Shown one piece after another: positions 24,483 through 33,097 of a stretch of DNA of 37,843 nt. Location: assembly GCA_964477445.1 (NCBI GenBank), contig CAYZED010000024.1:1-37843 (forward strand), written 5' to 3'. A program made the translations under genes and the position numbers. Source of the DNA: CAYZED01 sp964477445 (GTDB lineage Bacteria > Bacillota > Clostridia > Lutisporales > Lutisporaceae). Under the pieces are notes generated by a model. The model saw only the letters and a program-made list of their open reading frames with translations, was not told where the DNA came from and did no database searches. Position 1 is the stretch's first letter. Each line of letters begins with the position of its first letter.

Positions 24483-25937
24483 ATGAATAAATACGAAACA
24501 GTAGTTGGGTTGGAAGTTCATTCAGAACTACACACTAATTCAAAAATATTCTGCGGATGCAAAAATGAGTTCGGCGGCGATACAAACACACATTGTTGTC
24601 CTGTATGCCTTGGGTTGCCTGGATCTTTGCCAGTACTAAATCATAAAGTTGTGGACTATGCCATAAAAGCTGGTTTGGCATTGAATTGTGAAATTGCGCA
24701 TTTCAGTAAAATGGACAGAAAAAACTATTTTTATCCTGATTCGCCTAAAGCATATCAGATTTCACAGTTTGATCTCCCAGTGTGTAAAAATGGCTGGGTC
24801 GATATTGAAATTGGTGGAGAAACAAAGAGAATTAGAATTAATAGGATTCATATAGAAGAAGATGCGGGTAAACTTCTACATTCCGAGGATGGAGGAGATT
24901 ATTCACTGGCAGATTATAATAGAACTGGGGTACCACTCATCGAGATCGTTTCAGAAGCTGATATGAGATCACCTGAAGAAGGTAGACTTTATATGGAAAA
25001 AGTAAAAAGCATTCTTGAATATATAGAAGTTTCAGATTGCAAAATGCAGGAGGGATCACTTCGATGTGATGCTAATATTTCATTGAGACCTTATGGTCAA
25101 GAGGAATTTGGCACTAAAGCAGAAGTAAAAAACATGAACTCCATGAAAGCGCTCCAAAAAGCTATGGAATATGAAGAAAAAAGACAAGCCGAAATACTTA
25201 ATTCCGGAAAAGCAGTAATTCAAGAAACAAGGCGATGGGATGATGGGAAAGGAANNNNNNNNNNAATAACTATTTCAATGCGCTCAAAAGAACTAGCGCA
25301 TGATTACAGATATTTCCCGGAACCAGATTTGGTTCCAATAATTGTTGAACCAGAATGGATTGAAGCTGTCAGATTAACTTTGCCAGAGCTACCGGAAGCA
25401 AGAAAAAAACGTTTTGTATCTGAATTTGGTATCCCTGAGTATGATTCTTTAGTTTTAACTCTAACTAAGCCAATGGCTGACTTTTTTGAAGCTTGCGTAA
25501 AAGAATATCCTAATCCGAAAGCTGTAAGCAACTGGCTAATGGGAGACATTTCGAGAATAATCAATGAAAGTGAAATAGATATTAAGTCCATTCCTTTTAC
25601 AGCACATCAGTTGGCATCAATGCTAACTTTGATTGAGAAAGGAATAATAAGCGGAAGCGCCGGGAAAACAGTTCTTGAGAAATTATTTGAAACAGGGAAA
25701 GACCCTGAAATACTTGTAAAAGAGCTTGGATTGGAACAAATAAGTGATGAATCCGCTATTACCTCAATTATTAGACAAGTTATCGAAGACAATCCGAAAT
25801 CACTTGAAGATTTTAAAAATGGAAAAGATAAAGCAATTGGATTTTTTGTTGGTCAAACAATGAAAGCCTCAAAGGGAAAAGGAAATCCAGGAGTAATTAA
25901 TAAGTTAATAAAAGAGATTTTAGAAGAGTATAGATAA
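24483..25937 (+). CDS. gatB: Asp/Glu-tRNA amidotransferase subunit B
   Basis: GatB (about 480 aa) binds misacylated tRNA, activates the side chain with ATP and receives ammonia from GatA. YETVVGLEVHSEL, the zinc-type Cys set (CGCKNEFGG...HCCPVC), FYPDSPKAYQISQFD and RSKELAHDYRYFPEPDL are conserved. Ten Ns interrupt it at 25255-25264 without a frame change. The flanks fit a simple join giving GKGITISMRSKE, so perhaps no sequence is missing. The C-terminal tail domain ends in LIKEILEEYR. Confidence 0.96.
   Translation: MNKYETVVGLEVHSELHTNSKIFCGCKNEFGGDTNTHCCPVCLGLPGSLPVLNHKVVDYAIKAGLALNCEIAHFSKMDRKNYFYPDSPKAYQISQFDLPVCKNGWVDIEIGGETKRIRINRIHIEEDAGKLLHSEDGGDYSLADYNRTGVPLIEIVSEADMRSPEEGRLYMEKVKSILEYIEVSDCKMQEGSLRCDANISLRPYGQEEFGTKAEVKNMNSMKALQKAMEYEEKRQAEILNSGKAVIQETRRWDDGKGXXXXITISMRSKELAHDYRYFPEPDLVPIIVEPEWIEAVRLTLPELPEARKKRFVSEFGIPEYDSLVLTLTKPMADFFEACVKEYPNPKAVSNWLMGDISRIINESEIDIKSIPFTAHQLASMLTLIEKGIISGSAGKTVLEKLFETGKDPEILVKELGLEQISDESAITSIIRQVIEDNPKSLEDFKNGKDKAIGFFVGQTMKASKGKGNPGVINKLIKEILEEYR
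25255..25264. other. Assembly gap (10 N) in gatB
   Basis: Left flank GGAA and right flank AATAACT could overlap by two bases to give GGAATAACT (Gly-Ile-Thr), which restores the family's KG-x-T-x-SMRSKE spacing. The Ns may therefore stand for no missing bases. Confidence 0.8.
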
Positions 25938-26119
25938 CATAGGGAGTACATTGAACAAAGCAAAAGTGGAACTTCCAAAAATGTTAATAGAAGCAATAAG
26001 GCTAAGAGCTTGGATATATATTTCGCGAAACTTTCATAATAAATTAACATTTTTTCAAAATGAGTTGTTTACATATTGAAAAAACAAAATATGAAGAGTA
26101 TAGTTAAATTAGTTAGTTA
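25938..26119 (+). other. Intergenic region between gatB and the oppA promoter
   Basis: This AT-rich sequence of about 180 bp has no ORF with a ribosome-binding site, no clear terminator and no recognisable RNA. The absence of an obvious intrinsic terminator after gatB is notable but not conclusive. Confidence 0.6.
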
Positions 26120-26148
26120 TTGACATGTAAACTTTATTAGTATGTAAT
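26120..26148 (+). promoter_or_regulatory. Promoter of the oppABCDF operon
   Basis: A perfect TTGACA (26120-26125) and TGTAAT (26143-26148) are 17 bp apart, 42 bp before the oppA start. No CodY or other operator was identified with confidence in the surrounding AT-rich DNA. Confidence 0.75.
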
Positions 26149-26190
26149 CAATTTTGATTTACATAAATTTTACTGCAAGGGGATGAAATA

Positions 26191-27822
26191 ATGAAGAGAC
26201 GCACTTTAGCACTCACCATTGCACTTTTGATGCTACTAAGTATTGGGATTACAGGTTGCACCCCAAAAACTGGAGCAGGCGGTGCAGATTCACAGGAACT
26301 GACTATTAATCTTGCGGAGGAAACCAGCACACTTGATTGGCAGAGATCATCATCCAGTGGAGAAATTNNNNNNNNNNGGAAGGGCTCACTAGATCAGCCG
26401 GAAAAGGTAGTACTAAACCAGGTATTGCAGAAACTTGGGATGTATCAGCAGACGGATTGACATGGACATTCCACTTAAGAGACGCAAAATGGACAGATGG
26501 CAAACCAGTTACAGCAGAAAATTTTGCTTATGGTGCCTTCAGAGCTATCGACCCTGTAGTTCCAAAAGACTATGCATATTTCTTATTTGACATTGTTAAT
26601 GCTGAAAATTATGCTGCAGGAAAAGCTACCAAAGAAGAAGTGGGAATAAAAGTAATAGACGAAAAAACCATTTCTTTCACACTTAATCAACCAGTTACTT
26701 ATTTTGATTATTTAGTTTCTTTTAGTACATATGCGCCAGCCAGGGAAGATATTGTTACTAGAGATGGCGATAAATTAAATACAGAAGCGAATTTATTTGT
26801 TACCAATGGACCTTTTAAAGTAAAAAGTTGGACACATAGCGCAGAAATGGTTTTTGTTAAGAATGATAAATATTGGGATGCTGATTCTATAAAATTAACA
26901 AAGATTACCGGATTAATGATTAAAGATGACACTACAGAATTTAATATGTATCAATCTGGGGATCTTGACACTACTCAATTTGGTTTAACTACAGAAAGAA
27001 AAGATGCAGTTACTCAAGGAACAGTAAACCAATATGCAGATGGATCAGTTTGGTTCTTTGATTTTAATTGTACAGATCCTGTTTTTAAGAACAAAAACAT
27101 TAGAAAAGCGTTTACATTGGGTGTTGATAGAGAGAGCTTCATAAAAAATGTAGCGAAGAGCCCTTGGACAGCTGCTACAGCTTATGTTCAACCAGATATT
27201 ATTCCAGATGCTGACGGAACCACTCCTTTTAGAGATAAGAAGCCATCATATTTTAAAGATAATGATGTTGCTACGGCTAAAAAGCTTTTGGCACAAGGAA
27301 TGAAGGAACTCGGGATTACGAAATTACCTCAGATTAAGTTAATGACTAATGATGCAGCTACTTCTCAAACTTATGCTCAGGCATTTATTGAAATGTGGAA
27401 ACAAAACTTAGGTGTTGACGCAATTGTTGAACCAGTTCCATCAGCGCAGAGAATTGAAAGGCAACACGCTCATGACTTCATGATTTCATATGCAGGATGG
27501 GGACCTGACTATCCAGACCCAATGACAGACTTAGACTTATATGTTACTGGAGCTGGTAATAATGACCCAGCGTTTAGCAATGCTGAATATGACAGATTAA
27601 TTAAAGCTGCTAAGTCAGAACCTGATNNNNNNNNNNAAAGCAAAGAAATATGAAATGATGCACCAAGCCGAAGACATCCTTATGGAAGAAATGCCTATCG
27701 GACCTCTTTACTTCAGAAACAGAGATTATGCAGTCAGAGAATATGTTAAAGGTTTTAATAGAGATTCATTTGCTCCTGATCAGGATCCTATATATGCATG
27801 GATAGAAGGAAAAACAAAATAG
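26191..27822 (+). CDS. oppA: Oligopeptide ABC transporter, substrate-binding lipoprotein
   Basis: This extracellular solute-binding protein of family 5 has an N-terminal lipoprotein signal MKRRTLALTIALLMLLSIGITGC with lipobox GITGC (C23). LTINLAEETSTLDWQ, GLTRS, PGIAETWDVSADGLTWTFHLRDAKWTDGKP and the C-terminal ILMEEMPIGPLYFRNRDY are typical. Two runs of ten Ns split the frame: before the first gap the frame starts at 26191, between gaps it shifts, and after 27636 it resumes to TAG 27820-27822. Each gap probably hides only a few codons (an NNVME-like segment, then about three to four residues). The gene is best read as intact. AAGGGG precedes the ATG. Confidence 0.93.
26368..26377. other. Assembly gap (10 N) in oppA, 5' part
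   Basis: The frame changes across it. The right flank reads (N)G-GAA-GGG-CTC (EGLTR), so the true gap must be 2 modulo 3 bases long; about 14 would fit the usual family spacing. Confidence 0.85.
27627..27636. other. Assembly gap (10 N) in oppA, 3' part
   Basis: It lies between SEPD and KAKKYEMMHQAEDI. A true length of a multiple of three, perhaps 9 or 12, joins the frames. Confidence 0.85.
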
Positions 27823-27837
27823 TTAGTTAATCAATTT

Positions 27838-27865
27838 AGAGGTACCTGCGTACGTAGGTACCTCT
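27838..27865 (+). terminator. Stem-loop between oppA and oppB
   Basis: AGAGGTACCT (27838-27847) pairs perfectly with AGGTACCTCT (27856-27865) around GCGTACGT, then TTTGCATT. The T-tract is weak, so partial termination or protection of the oppA mRNA end is likely, giving more binding protein than membrane components, a common design in ABC importer operons. Confidence 0.7.
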
Positions 27866-27900
27866 TTGCATTAATAATCCGAAATTAAGGTGGTGCTAAA

Positions 27901-28830
27901 ATGCTAAAGTATATATTAAATAGAATACTTACAGCGATAGTTACAATCTGGATTGTAACCAGTCTTGCTTGGGTTATGATTCAAGCAATTCCTGGTGATC
28001 CATTTACAAATGATAAGAGAGTTGTGCCAGAAATAAGAGCAGCAATGGAACGCTATTATGGACTTGATAAACCATTGGTTGTTCAATATGCTATTTACAT
28101 GGGAAGAGTATTACACGGAAATTTAGGATATTCGTTCGTTTATAAGACTACAACAGTAAACACGATTATAGCGAGAAGCTTCAGATATTCAGCTGACTTA
28201 GGGGCAAGATCTATTGTTTTCGGTTTTGCTGTGGGCTTATTTTTAGGAATTCTTGCGGCGCTTAATCATAATAAGTTTTGGGATAGATTTTCAATTTTTA
28301 TTGCGATAATTGGTGTTTCAATACCAGCTTTTGTTATATCGGCTATGCTACAATACTTCCTAGGTGTTAAATTAGGTATATTACCTGTCGCACTTTGGAG
28401 AGGTTTTGAATATACCATTATGCCAGTTTTTGCACTTTCTCTAGGTATGATAGCACAAGTAGCGAGATATATGAGGTCTCAAATGCTTGATGTTATAGGA
28501 CAAGACTATATTAAGACTGCTAAGGCGAAAGGACTCACACAACTTTCTATAATTTGGAATCACGAAATAAGAAACGCTATTCTTCCTGTTATCACAATAC
28601 TCGGACCTTGGATTGCGTTTATTATTACTGGAACTTTTGTTATAGAAAGCATTTTTGTAATTCCTGGGCTTGGACAATATTATGTTAATAGCATTAATTT
28701 GCAGGATTATACAGTTGTGGCTGGTCTAACAGCATTTGTTGGTTCAGTTTTAGTGTTAATGACGCTACTAGTGGATATTCTTTATGGCATCGTCGATCCT
28801 AGAATTAGGATTGATGGGTCTCACAAATAG
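27901..28830 (+). CDS. oppB: Oligopeptide ABC transporter, permease OppB
   Basis: OppB (309 aa) is one of two permeases. About six transmembrane helices are visible, starting MLKYILNRILTAIVTIWIV. The conserved PGDPF near residue 31 and the EAA loop (MLDVIGQDYIKTAKAKGLTQ, about 195-215) that contacts the ATPases are present. AAGGTGGTG precedes the ATG. It is followed by oppC after 15 nt. Confidence 0.97.
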   Translation: MLKYILNRILTAIVTIWIVTSLAWVMIQAIPGDPFTNDKRVVPEIRAAMERYYGLDKPLVVQYAIYMGRVLHGNLGYSFVYKTTTVNTIIARSFRYSADLGARSIVFGFAVGLFLGILAALNHNKFWDRFSIFIAIIGVSIPAFVISAMLQYFLGVKLGILPVALWRGFEYTIMPVFALSLGMIAQVARYMRSQMLDVIGQDYIKTAKAKGLTQLSIIWNHEIRNAILPVITILGPWIAFIITGTFVIESIFVIPGLGQYYVNSINLQDYTVVAGLTAFVGSVLVLMTLLVDILYGIVDPRIRIDGSHK

Positions 28831-28845
28831 AAAGGAGGGGCTTAT

Positions 28846-29763
28846 ATGGAATTTAAAAAAGACGATTTTGAGATAGTAGGAAAAGATTTAGGCAAAGCTC
28901 AACAAATTGTAAGACCCAGCCTAACTTATTGGCAGGATGCATGGAGACGGCTGAAAAAAAATCCGGCAGCGATTATAGCATTGATTATTTTAATACTGCT
29001 GATAATCATGTCGATAGTGGGACCTTCGATGATAAAATTCAATTACTCCGATCAAGATTTAACCATGACTACAGCCGCACCTGGTGTTGGAGGTCATTGG
29101 CTTGGAACAGATAATCTGGGAAGAGATATGTGGGCAAGATTATGGATAGGTGCAAGGATCTCACTATCTATTGGTATTATCGCAGCTTGTATTGAACTAT
29201 TTGTGGGAGTAATTTATGGTGGTATTTCAGGTTTTGTTGGGGGAACGTTAGACAATATTCTTATGAGAATTGTTGATATTTTAATGGTTATACCAGAACT
29301 TGTTTTGGTAATTATTTTGGCTATGATATTTGGCAGGAGTTACGTGACATTAATCGCAGCAATTTCTGTTCTTCATTGGCTCCCGATGGCTCGTATTGTT
29401 AGAGGGCAGATTCTACAGGTCAAAGAACAGGAATTTGTCTTAGCGGCTAGAACACTCGGCGCAAATCCTTCAAGATTGATTTTTAGACATTTAATTCCTA
29501 ATGTAATAGGACCGATAATTGTAAGAACAACTTTTTCAATTCCAGCAGCTATTTTCTTTGAAGCATTTTTAAGCTATATAGGACTTGGAATTCCACAACC
29601 TCTTGCTAGTTGGGGTTCGCTAGCAGCTTCGGGACAACAACAGCTTCAGTTTTATCCTCATTTGTTGTTTTGGCCGGCGCTTTCCATTAGTTTAGCTATG
29701 CTTTCGTTTAATATGCTAGGTGATGGTCTAAGAGATGCACTCGATCCGAGACTTAGAAAATAG
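28846..29763 (+). CDS. oppC: Oligopeptide ABC transporter, permease OppC
   Basis: OppC (305 aa) is the partner permease. An N-terminal cytosolic segment is followed by six helices, with the hallmark HWLGTDNLGRDMWARLWIGAR periplasmic-side loop. The EAA motif is QVKEQEFVLAARTLGANPSRLIFRH. The end LGDGLRDALDPRLRK is typical. A strong AAAGGAGGGG precedes the ATG. oppD follows after 12 nt. Confidence 0.97.
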   Translation: MEFKKDDFEIVGKDLGKAQQIVRPSLTYWQDAWRRLKKNPAAIIALIILILLIIMSIVGPSMIKFNYSDQDLTMTTAAPGVGGHWLGTDNLGRDMWARLWIGARISLSIGIIAACIELFVGVIYGGISGFVGGTLDNILMRIVDILMVIPELVLVIILAMIFGRSYVTLIAAISVLHWLPMARIVRGQILQVKEQEFVLAARTLGANPSRLIFRHLIPNVIGPIIVRTTFSIPAAIFFEAFLSYIGLGIPQPLASWGSLAASGQQQLQFYPHLLFWPALSISLAMLSFNMLGDGLRDALDPRLRK

Positions 29764-29775
29764 AGGTGGAAAGAT

Positions 29776-30801
29776 ATGGATAACAAAAATATATTATTAG
29801 ATATAAATGATCTTGAAGTATCATTCGATACATATGCTGGAGAGGTAAAGGCCGTTCGTGGAGTCAGTTTTTATCTAGAAAAAGGTGAAGCGATTGCTAT
29901 AGTTGGAGAATCTGGGTGTGGGAAATCGGTCACTGCGCAGTCGATTATGAGACTTATACCAAGCCCGCCAAGCCGAGTTAAGTCAGGCACGGTAGTCTTT
30001 AATGGAAAAGATTTGCTCAAAATATCAGAAAAAGAGATGCAAACCATAAGAGGGTCTGAAATTGGAATGATTTTTCAAGATCCTATGACGTCCTTGAATC
30101 CAACGATGACGGTTGGAAATCAGATTTGTGAATCGCTCATTAAACATAGAAAGATTAGAAAACATGAAGCTTGGAAAGAAGCGCTTAATATGCTTAAATT
30201 AGTTAATATTCCTAATGCAGAAAAGAGAATGAAGCAATACCCTCACGAGTTCTCTGGGGGTATGAGACAAAGAGCTATGATAGCAATTGCCCTAGCTTGT
30301 AACCCTAAGCTTTTAATTGCCGATGAACCCACTACTGCATTGGATGTTACAATTCAGGCTCAAATTATCGATTTGATGAAAGATCTTCAAACGGAACTAA
30401 ATACTGCAATAATCTTAATAACCCATGATCTGGGAGTAGTTGCAGATATGGCACAGAGGGTCATTATAATGTATGCAGGGAAAATTGTAGAATATGCTTC
30501 AATAGATGATATTTTTTACGCTCCTAAACACCCGTATACTTGGGGACTTTTAAAGTCTGTTCCTCGTTTGGATGCAGCCCAAAAGGGTGATTTGTTTCCG
30601 ATAGAAGGAACTCCGCCGGATTTATTTGCTCCGCCTAAAGGCTGTGGTTTTGCGGCAAGATGCCAATGGTGCATGAAAATATGCAAAGAAAACCAACCTG
30701 AATACTTTGATGTCTCTGAAGGGCATAGAGTTGCGTGCTGGTTACTGCATCCCGATGCACCTACAGTAGACATGCCACTAATGGACGGGGGTGAGAAATA
30801 A
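29776..30801 (+). CDS. oppD: Oligopeptide ABC transporter, ATPase OppD
   Basis: OppD (341 aa) couples ATP hydrolysis to peptide uptake. Walker A is GESGCGKS, the Q-loop is FQDPMTSLNP, the ABC signature is SGGMRQRAMIAIAL and Walker B is LLIADEPTTALD, with the H-loop in THDLGVVA. The C-terminal oligopeptide-transporter extension has a Cys cluster (CGFAARCQWCMKIC) that can hold an Fe-S cluster in homologues. Its last base is the first base of the oppF ATG. Confidence 0.97.
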   Translation: MDNKNILLDINDLEVSFDTYAGEVKAVRGVSFYLEKGEAIAIVGESGCGKSVTAQSIMRLIPSPPSRVKSGTVVFNGKDLLKISEKEMQTIRGSEIGMIFQDPMTSLNPTMTVGNQICESLIKHRKIRKHEAWKEALNMLKLVNIPNAEKRMKQYPHEFSGGMRQRAMIAIALACNPKLLIADEPTTALDVTIQAQIIDLMKDLQTELNTAIILITHDLGVVADMAQRVIIMYAGKIVEYASIDDIFYAPKHPYTWGLLKSVPRLDAAQKGDLFPIEGTPPDLFAPPKGCGFAARCQWCMKICKENQPEYFDVSEGHRVACWLLHPDAPTVDMPLMDGGEK

Positions 30802-31769
30802 TGGATGAACGAAAAATTTTGATTGAAGTTAAAAATTTAAGCAAATTCTTTCATGTGGGTAATGGATTAACTCTGAAGGCCGTAGACAATCTCTCGTTTT
30901 TTATTAGAGAAGGAGAGACTTTGGGGTTAGTGGGTGAGTCAGGTTGTGGTAAATCAACTACAGGGAGAACCATTATAAGATTATATGAGCCTACCGAAGG
31001 AGATGTTATTTTCGAGGGAAAAAACGTATCGAAATTATCAAAGGCAGAACATAAAGAATTCACTAAAGATGCACAAATGATTTTTCAAGATCCATATGCT
31101 TCACTTAATCCAAGAATGACTGTTGGGGATATTGTTGGTGAAGGGTTAGATATTCACAAAATGATGACAGGTGAAAAAAGACAAGCAAGAATCTATGAAT
31201 TGCTTGAGCTTGTGGGTTTAAATAGAGAACATGCAAGCAGATTCCCGCATGAATTTTCTGGAGGTCAAAGACAAAGAATAGGAATTGCGAGAGCGCTTTC
31301 TATAGAACCAAAGTTTATTGTTTGTGATGAACCAATTTCAGCCCTTGATGTTTCAATTCAAGCACAGGTGGTAAATTTACTAATAAAACTACAGAAAGAA
31401 TTGGGACTAACATATTTGTTTATTGCACATGATCTTTCCATGGTTAAACACATTTCAGACAGAGTAGCAGTTATGTATTTAGGAACTATGGTGGAACTTG
31501 CATCATCGATAGAATTATATAAGACACCTATGCATCCATATACTCAGGCTCTTTTATCCGCAATTCCAATACCTGACCCTCAGGTAGAAAAACAACGAAA
31601 GAGAGTTTTGCTTGAAGGTGATGTGCCTTCTCCAATTAATCCGGCGCCAGGTTGTAGGTTTAAAGCGAGATGCAAATATGTAATGGATATTTGTCAAACG
31701 GATATGCCTGAGTTAAGGGAAGTAGAACCTGAACACTTTGTTGCATGCCACAATGTTAAGGATAGGTAA
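30801..31769 (+). CDS. oppF: Oligopeptide ABC transporter, ATPase OppF
   Basis: OppF (322 aa) is the second ATPase. It shows Walker A GESGCGKSTTGRT, signature SGGQRQRIGIARAL, Walker B FIVCDEPISALD and the H-loop AHDLSMV. The C-terminal extension again has spaced cysteines (GCRFKARCKYVMDIC). The ATG overlaps the oppD stop by one base (TAATG). It is the last gene of the importer; a long inverted repeat with a T-rich tail lies 75 nt downstream. Confidence 0.97.
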   Translation: MDERKILIEVKNLSKFFHVGNGLTLKAVDNLSFFIREGETLGLVGESGCGKSTTGRTIIRLYEPTEGDVIFEGKNVSKLSKAEHKEFTKDAQMIFQDPYASLNPRMTVGDIVGEGLDIHKMMTGEKRQARIYELLELVGLNREHASRFPHEFSGGQRQRIGIARALSIEPKFIVCDEPISALDVSIQAQVVNLLIKLQKELGLTYLFIAHDLSMVKHISDRVAVMYLGTMVELASSIELYKTPMHPYTQALLSAIPIPDPQVEKQRKRVLLEGDVPSPINPAPGCRFKARCKYVMDICQTDMPELREVEPEHFVACHNVKDR

Positions 31770-31843
31770 AGTATTACATATATCTATTATCGGCAAGGTT
31801 AATCAAAGACAATTTTGGTAAAAAATATTAATTATAGCCAAAG

Positions 31844-31948
31844 AAAAGCACTCATTCTGATATGCACCCTCTATAGTAGACGGTTAGAATAATAAAACTG
31901 TTTATTGTGAAGGAAGTGTATCAATGATCGGGTGCTTTTTATTTTTTT
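31844..31948 (+). repeat. Long imperfect inverted repeat with T-rich tail
   Basis: The ~96-nt element folds on itself. AAAAGCAC (31844-31851) pairs with GTGCTTTT (31932-31939), TCATT (31852-31856) with AATGA, GATA with TATC, and CAC with GTG. An apical ACGGTT/AACTGT stem lies inside. TTTTTATTTTTTT follows. It can be read as the oppF terminator, a small RNA, or a MITE-like relic: an inner unit begins TGATATGCACCC (31858) and ends TGTATCA (31923), with TG...CA ends reminiscent of IS3-type termini. No transposase is present. The flanks (31770-31843 and 31949-32076) contain no gene. Confidence 0.55.
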
Positions 31949-31956
31949 AAAAAAGG

Positions 31957-31965
31957 TGGTATAAT
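31957..31965 (+). promoter_or_regulatory. Extended -10 promoter before the AIR-synthase-like gene
   Basis: TGGTATAAT is a perfect extended -10 (TGnTATAAT), about 112 bp before the likely start codon. The -35 region is only T-rich. It lies just downstream of the inverted repeat. Confidence 0.5.
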
Positions 31966-32076
31966 GAGCAGAACAATTATTTAAAAATTTGCTTAATTAA
32001 TATAGTCCGATTAGTTTCTATCGACGATTGTAATAAGTATAAATGCAAATAAGTATTAGTAATGGTAGGTGAAATA

Positions 32077-33060
32077 ATGAAGGCAGGGAAATTAACGGTT
32101 GAACAACTAGAACGTCTGGTTTTTAAGAATATTAATATTAAGAATAAAGAAGTAATTCAAGGAGCCGCTATAGGAAAAGATTGTGCAGCTATCAATATTG
32201 GCGAGAATATATTAGTAATAACAAGTGACCCAATTACTGCAGCGGGAAGCGGAGCTGGCAAACTCGCAATTCATGTTAATTGCAATGACTTGGCTACGTC
32301 TGGTGCAAGACCATTAGCAATGATGATTACCCTCTTAGCACCAGTGGGCACTACAGAACGGGAAATCGAACGCATTTCCAGAGAAATGTCAGAAGAAGCT
32401 GATAAATTGGGAATTGATATTATTGGTGGGCACACGGAAATAACTACAGCAGTGAATAAAGTAGTAATATCAGTAACTGCGTTTGGAATCACAGGAACTA
32501 AAAATATTTTTAATAAAAAGAAAATCGGCGAAGGCGATAAAGTAATAATGACAAAAATAGCGGGACTTGAAGGTACAGCTATAATAGCAGCAGAAAGAGA
32601 AGCTGAATTGCTTTCGATTTTAGAACAATCTGAAATAGAGGAATCAAAAAAATACTCTGATAGTCTTAGTGTCATCAAAGAAGGAGAAATTGGGATTAAT
32701 AACGGTGCAATAGAAATGCATGATGTCACAGAAGGTGGAGTACTTGGTGCTATTTGGGAAATCGCATATGGTGCTGGTTCCGGAGTTGATGTTTATATTG
32801 ACGAGATTTCGGTTAGTCTTTTAACAAAAAAAATATGTGATTTTTATGATATTAATCCACTAAGACTTATTTCAAGTGGTACAATGCTATTAGTTACAAA
32901 AAATGCAGAAAATCTTTTGAAGAGTTTAAATGCTGAAGGAATACAAGCTGCTGTCATTGGAACGATAAAAAAAGAGGGTTATCGAATAATAAATAATTCT
33001 GGTGAAATTTCAGAATTGATGGCCCCGGAGGCAGATGAAATATTCAAAGTTATTTGTTAA
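32077..33060 (+). CDS. AIR synthase/HypE-like protein ending in Cys
   Basis: This 327-aa protein has the PurM/HypE/SelD fold. ITSDPIT, HVNCNDLATSGARPLAMMITLL, GGHTEIT and the C-terminal half with MTKIAGLEGTAIIA and HDVTEGGVLGAIWEIA are typical of ATP-binding AIR-synthase-related proteins. ATG 32077 (AGGTGA upstream) is preferred over ATG 32062. It is not next to purine or hydrogenase-maturation genes, so the substrate is unknown. The last residues are FKVIC; HypE proteins also end in a Cys that carries the thiocarbamate, but here the preceding residues differ from the usual PRIC. It could be a HypE paralogue or a general phosphotransferase. Confidence 0.88.
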   Translation: MKAGKLTVEQLERLVFKNINIKNKEVIQGAAIGKDCAAINIGENILVITSDPITAAGSGAGKLAIHVNCNDLATSGARPLAMMITLLAPVGTTEREIERISREMSEEADKLGIDIIGGHTEITTAVNKVVISVTAFGITGTKNIFNKKKIGEGDKVIMTKIAGLEGTAIIAAEREAELLSILEQSEIEESKKYSDSLSVIKEGEIGINNGAIEMHDVTEGGVLGAIWEIAYGAGSGVDVYIDEISVSLLTKKICDFYDINPLRLISSGTMLLVTKNAENLLKSLNAEGIQAAVIGTIKKEGYRIINNSGEISELMAPEADEIFKVIC

Positions 33061-33097
33061 TCAGCTACTATATTATATATTAGTAGAGGGGTATGGA

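Noticed and set aside
26191..27822. oppA as a frameshifted pseudogene
   Set aside because: Every frame change coincides with a 10-N join and all conserved segments are present on both sides.
31926..31950. Tiny frame starting at the ATG in the inverted repeat
   Set aside because: Only eight codons, with no binding site; it is part of the hairpin.
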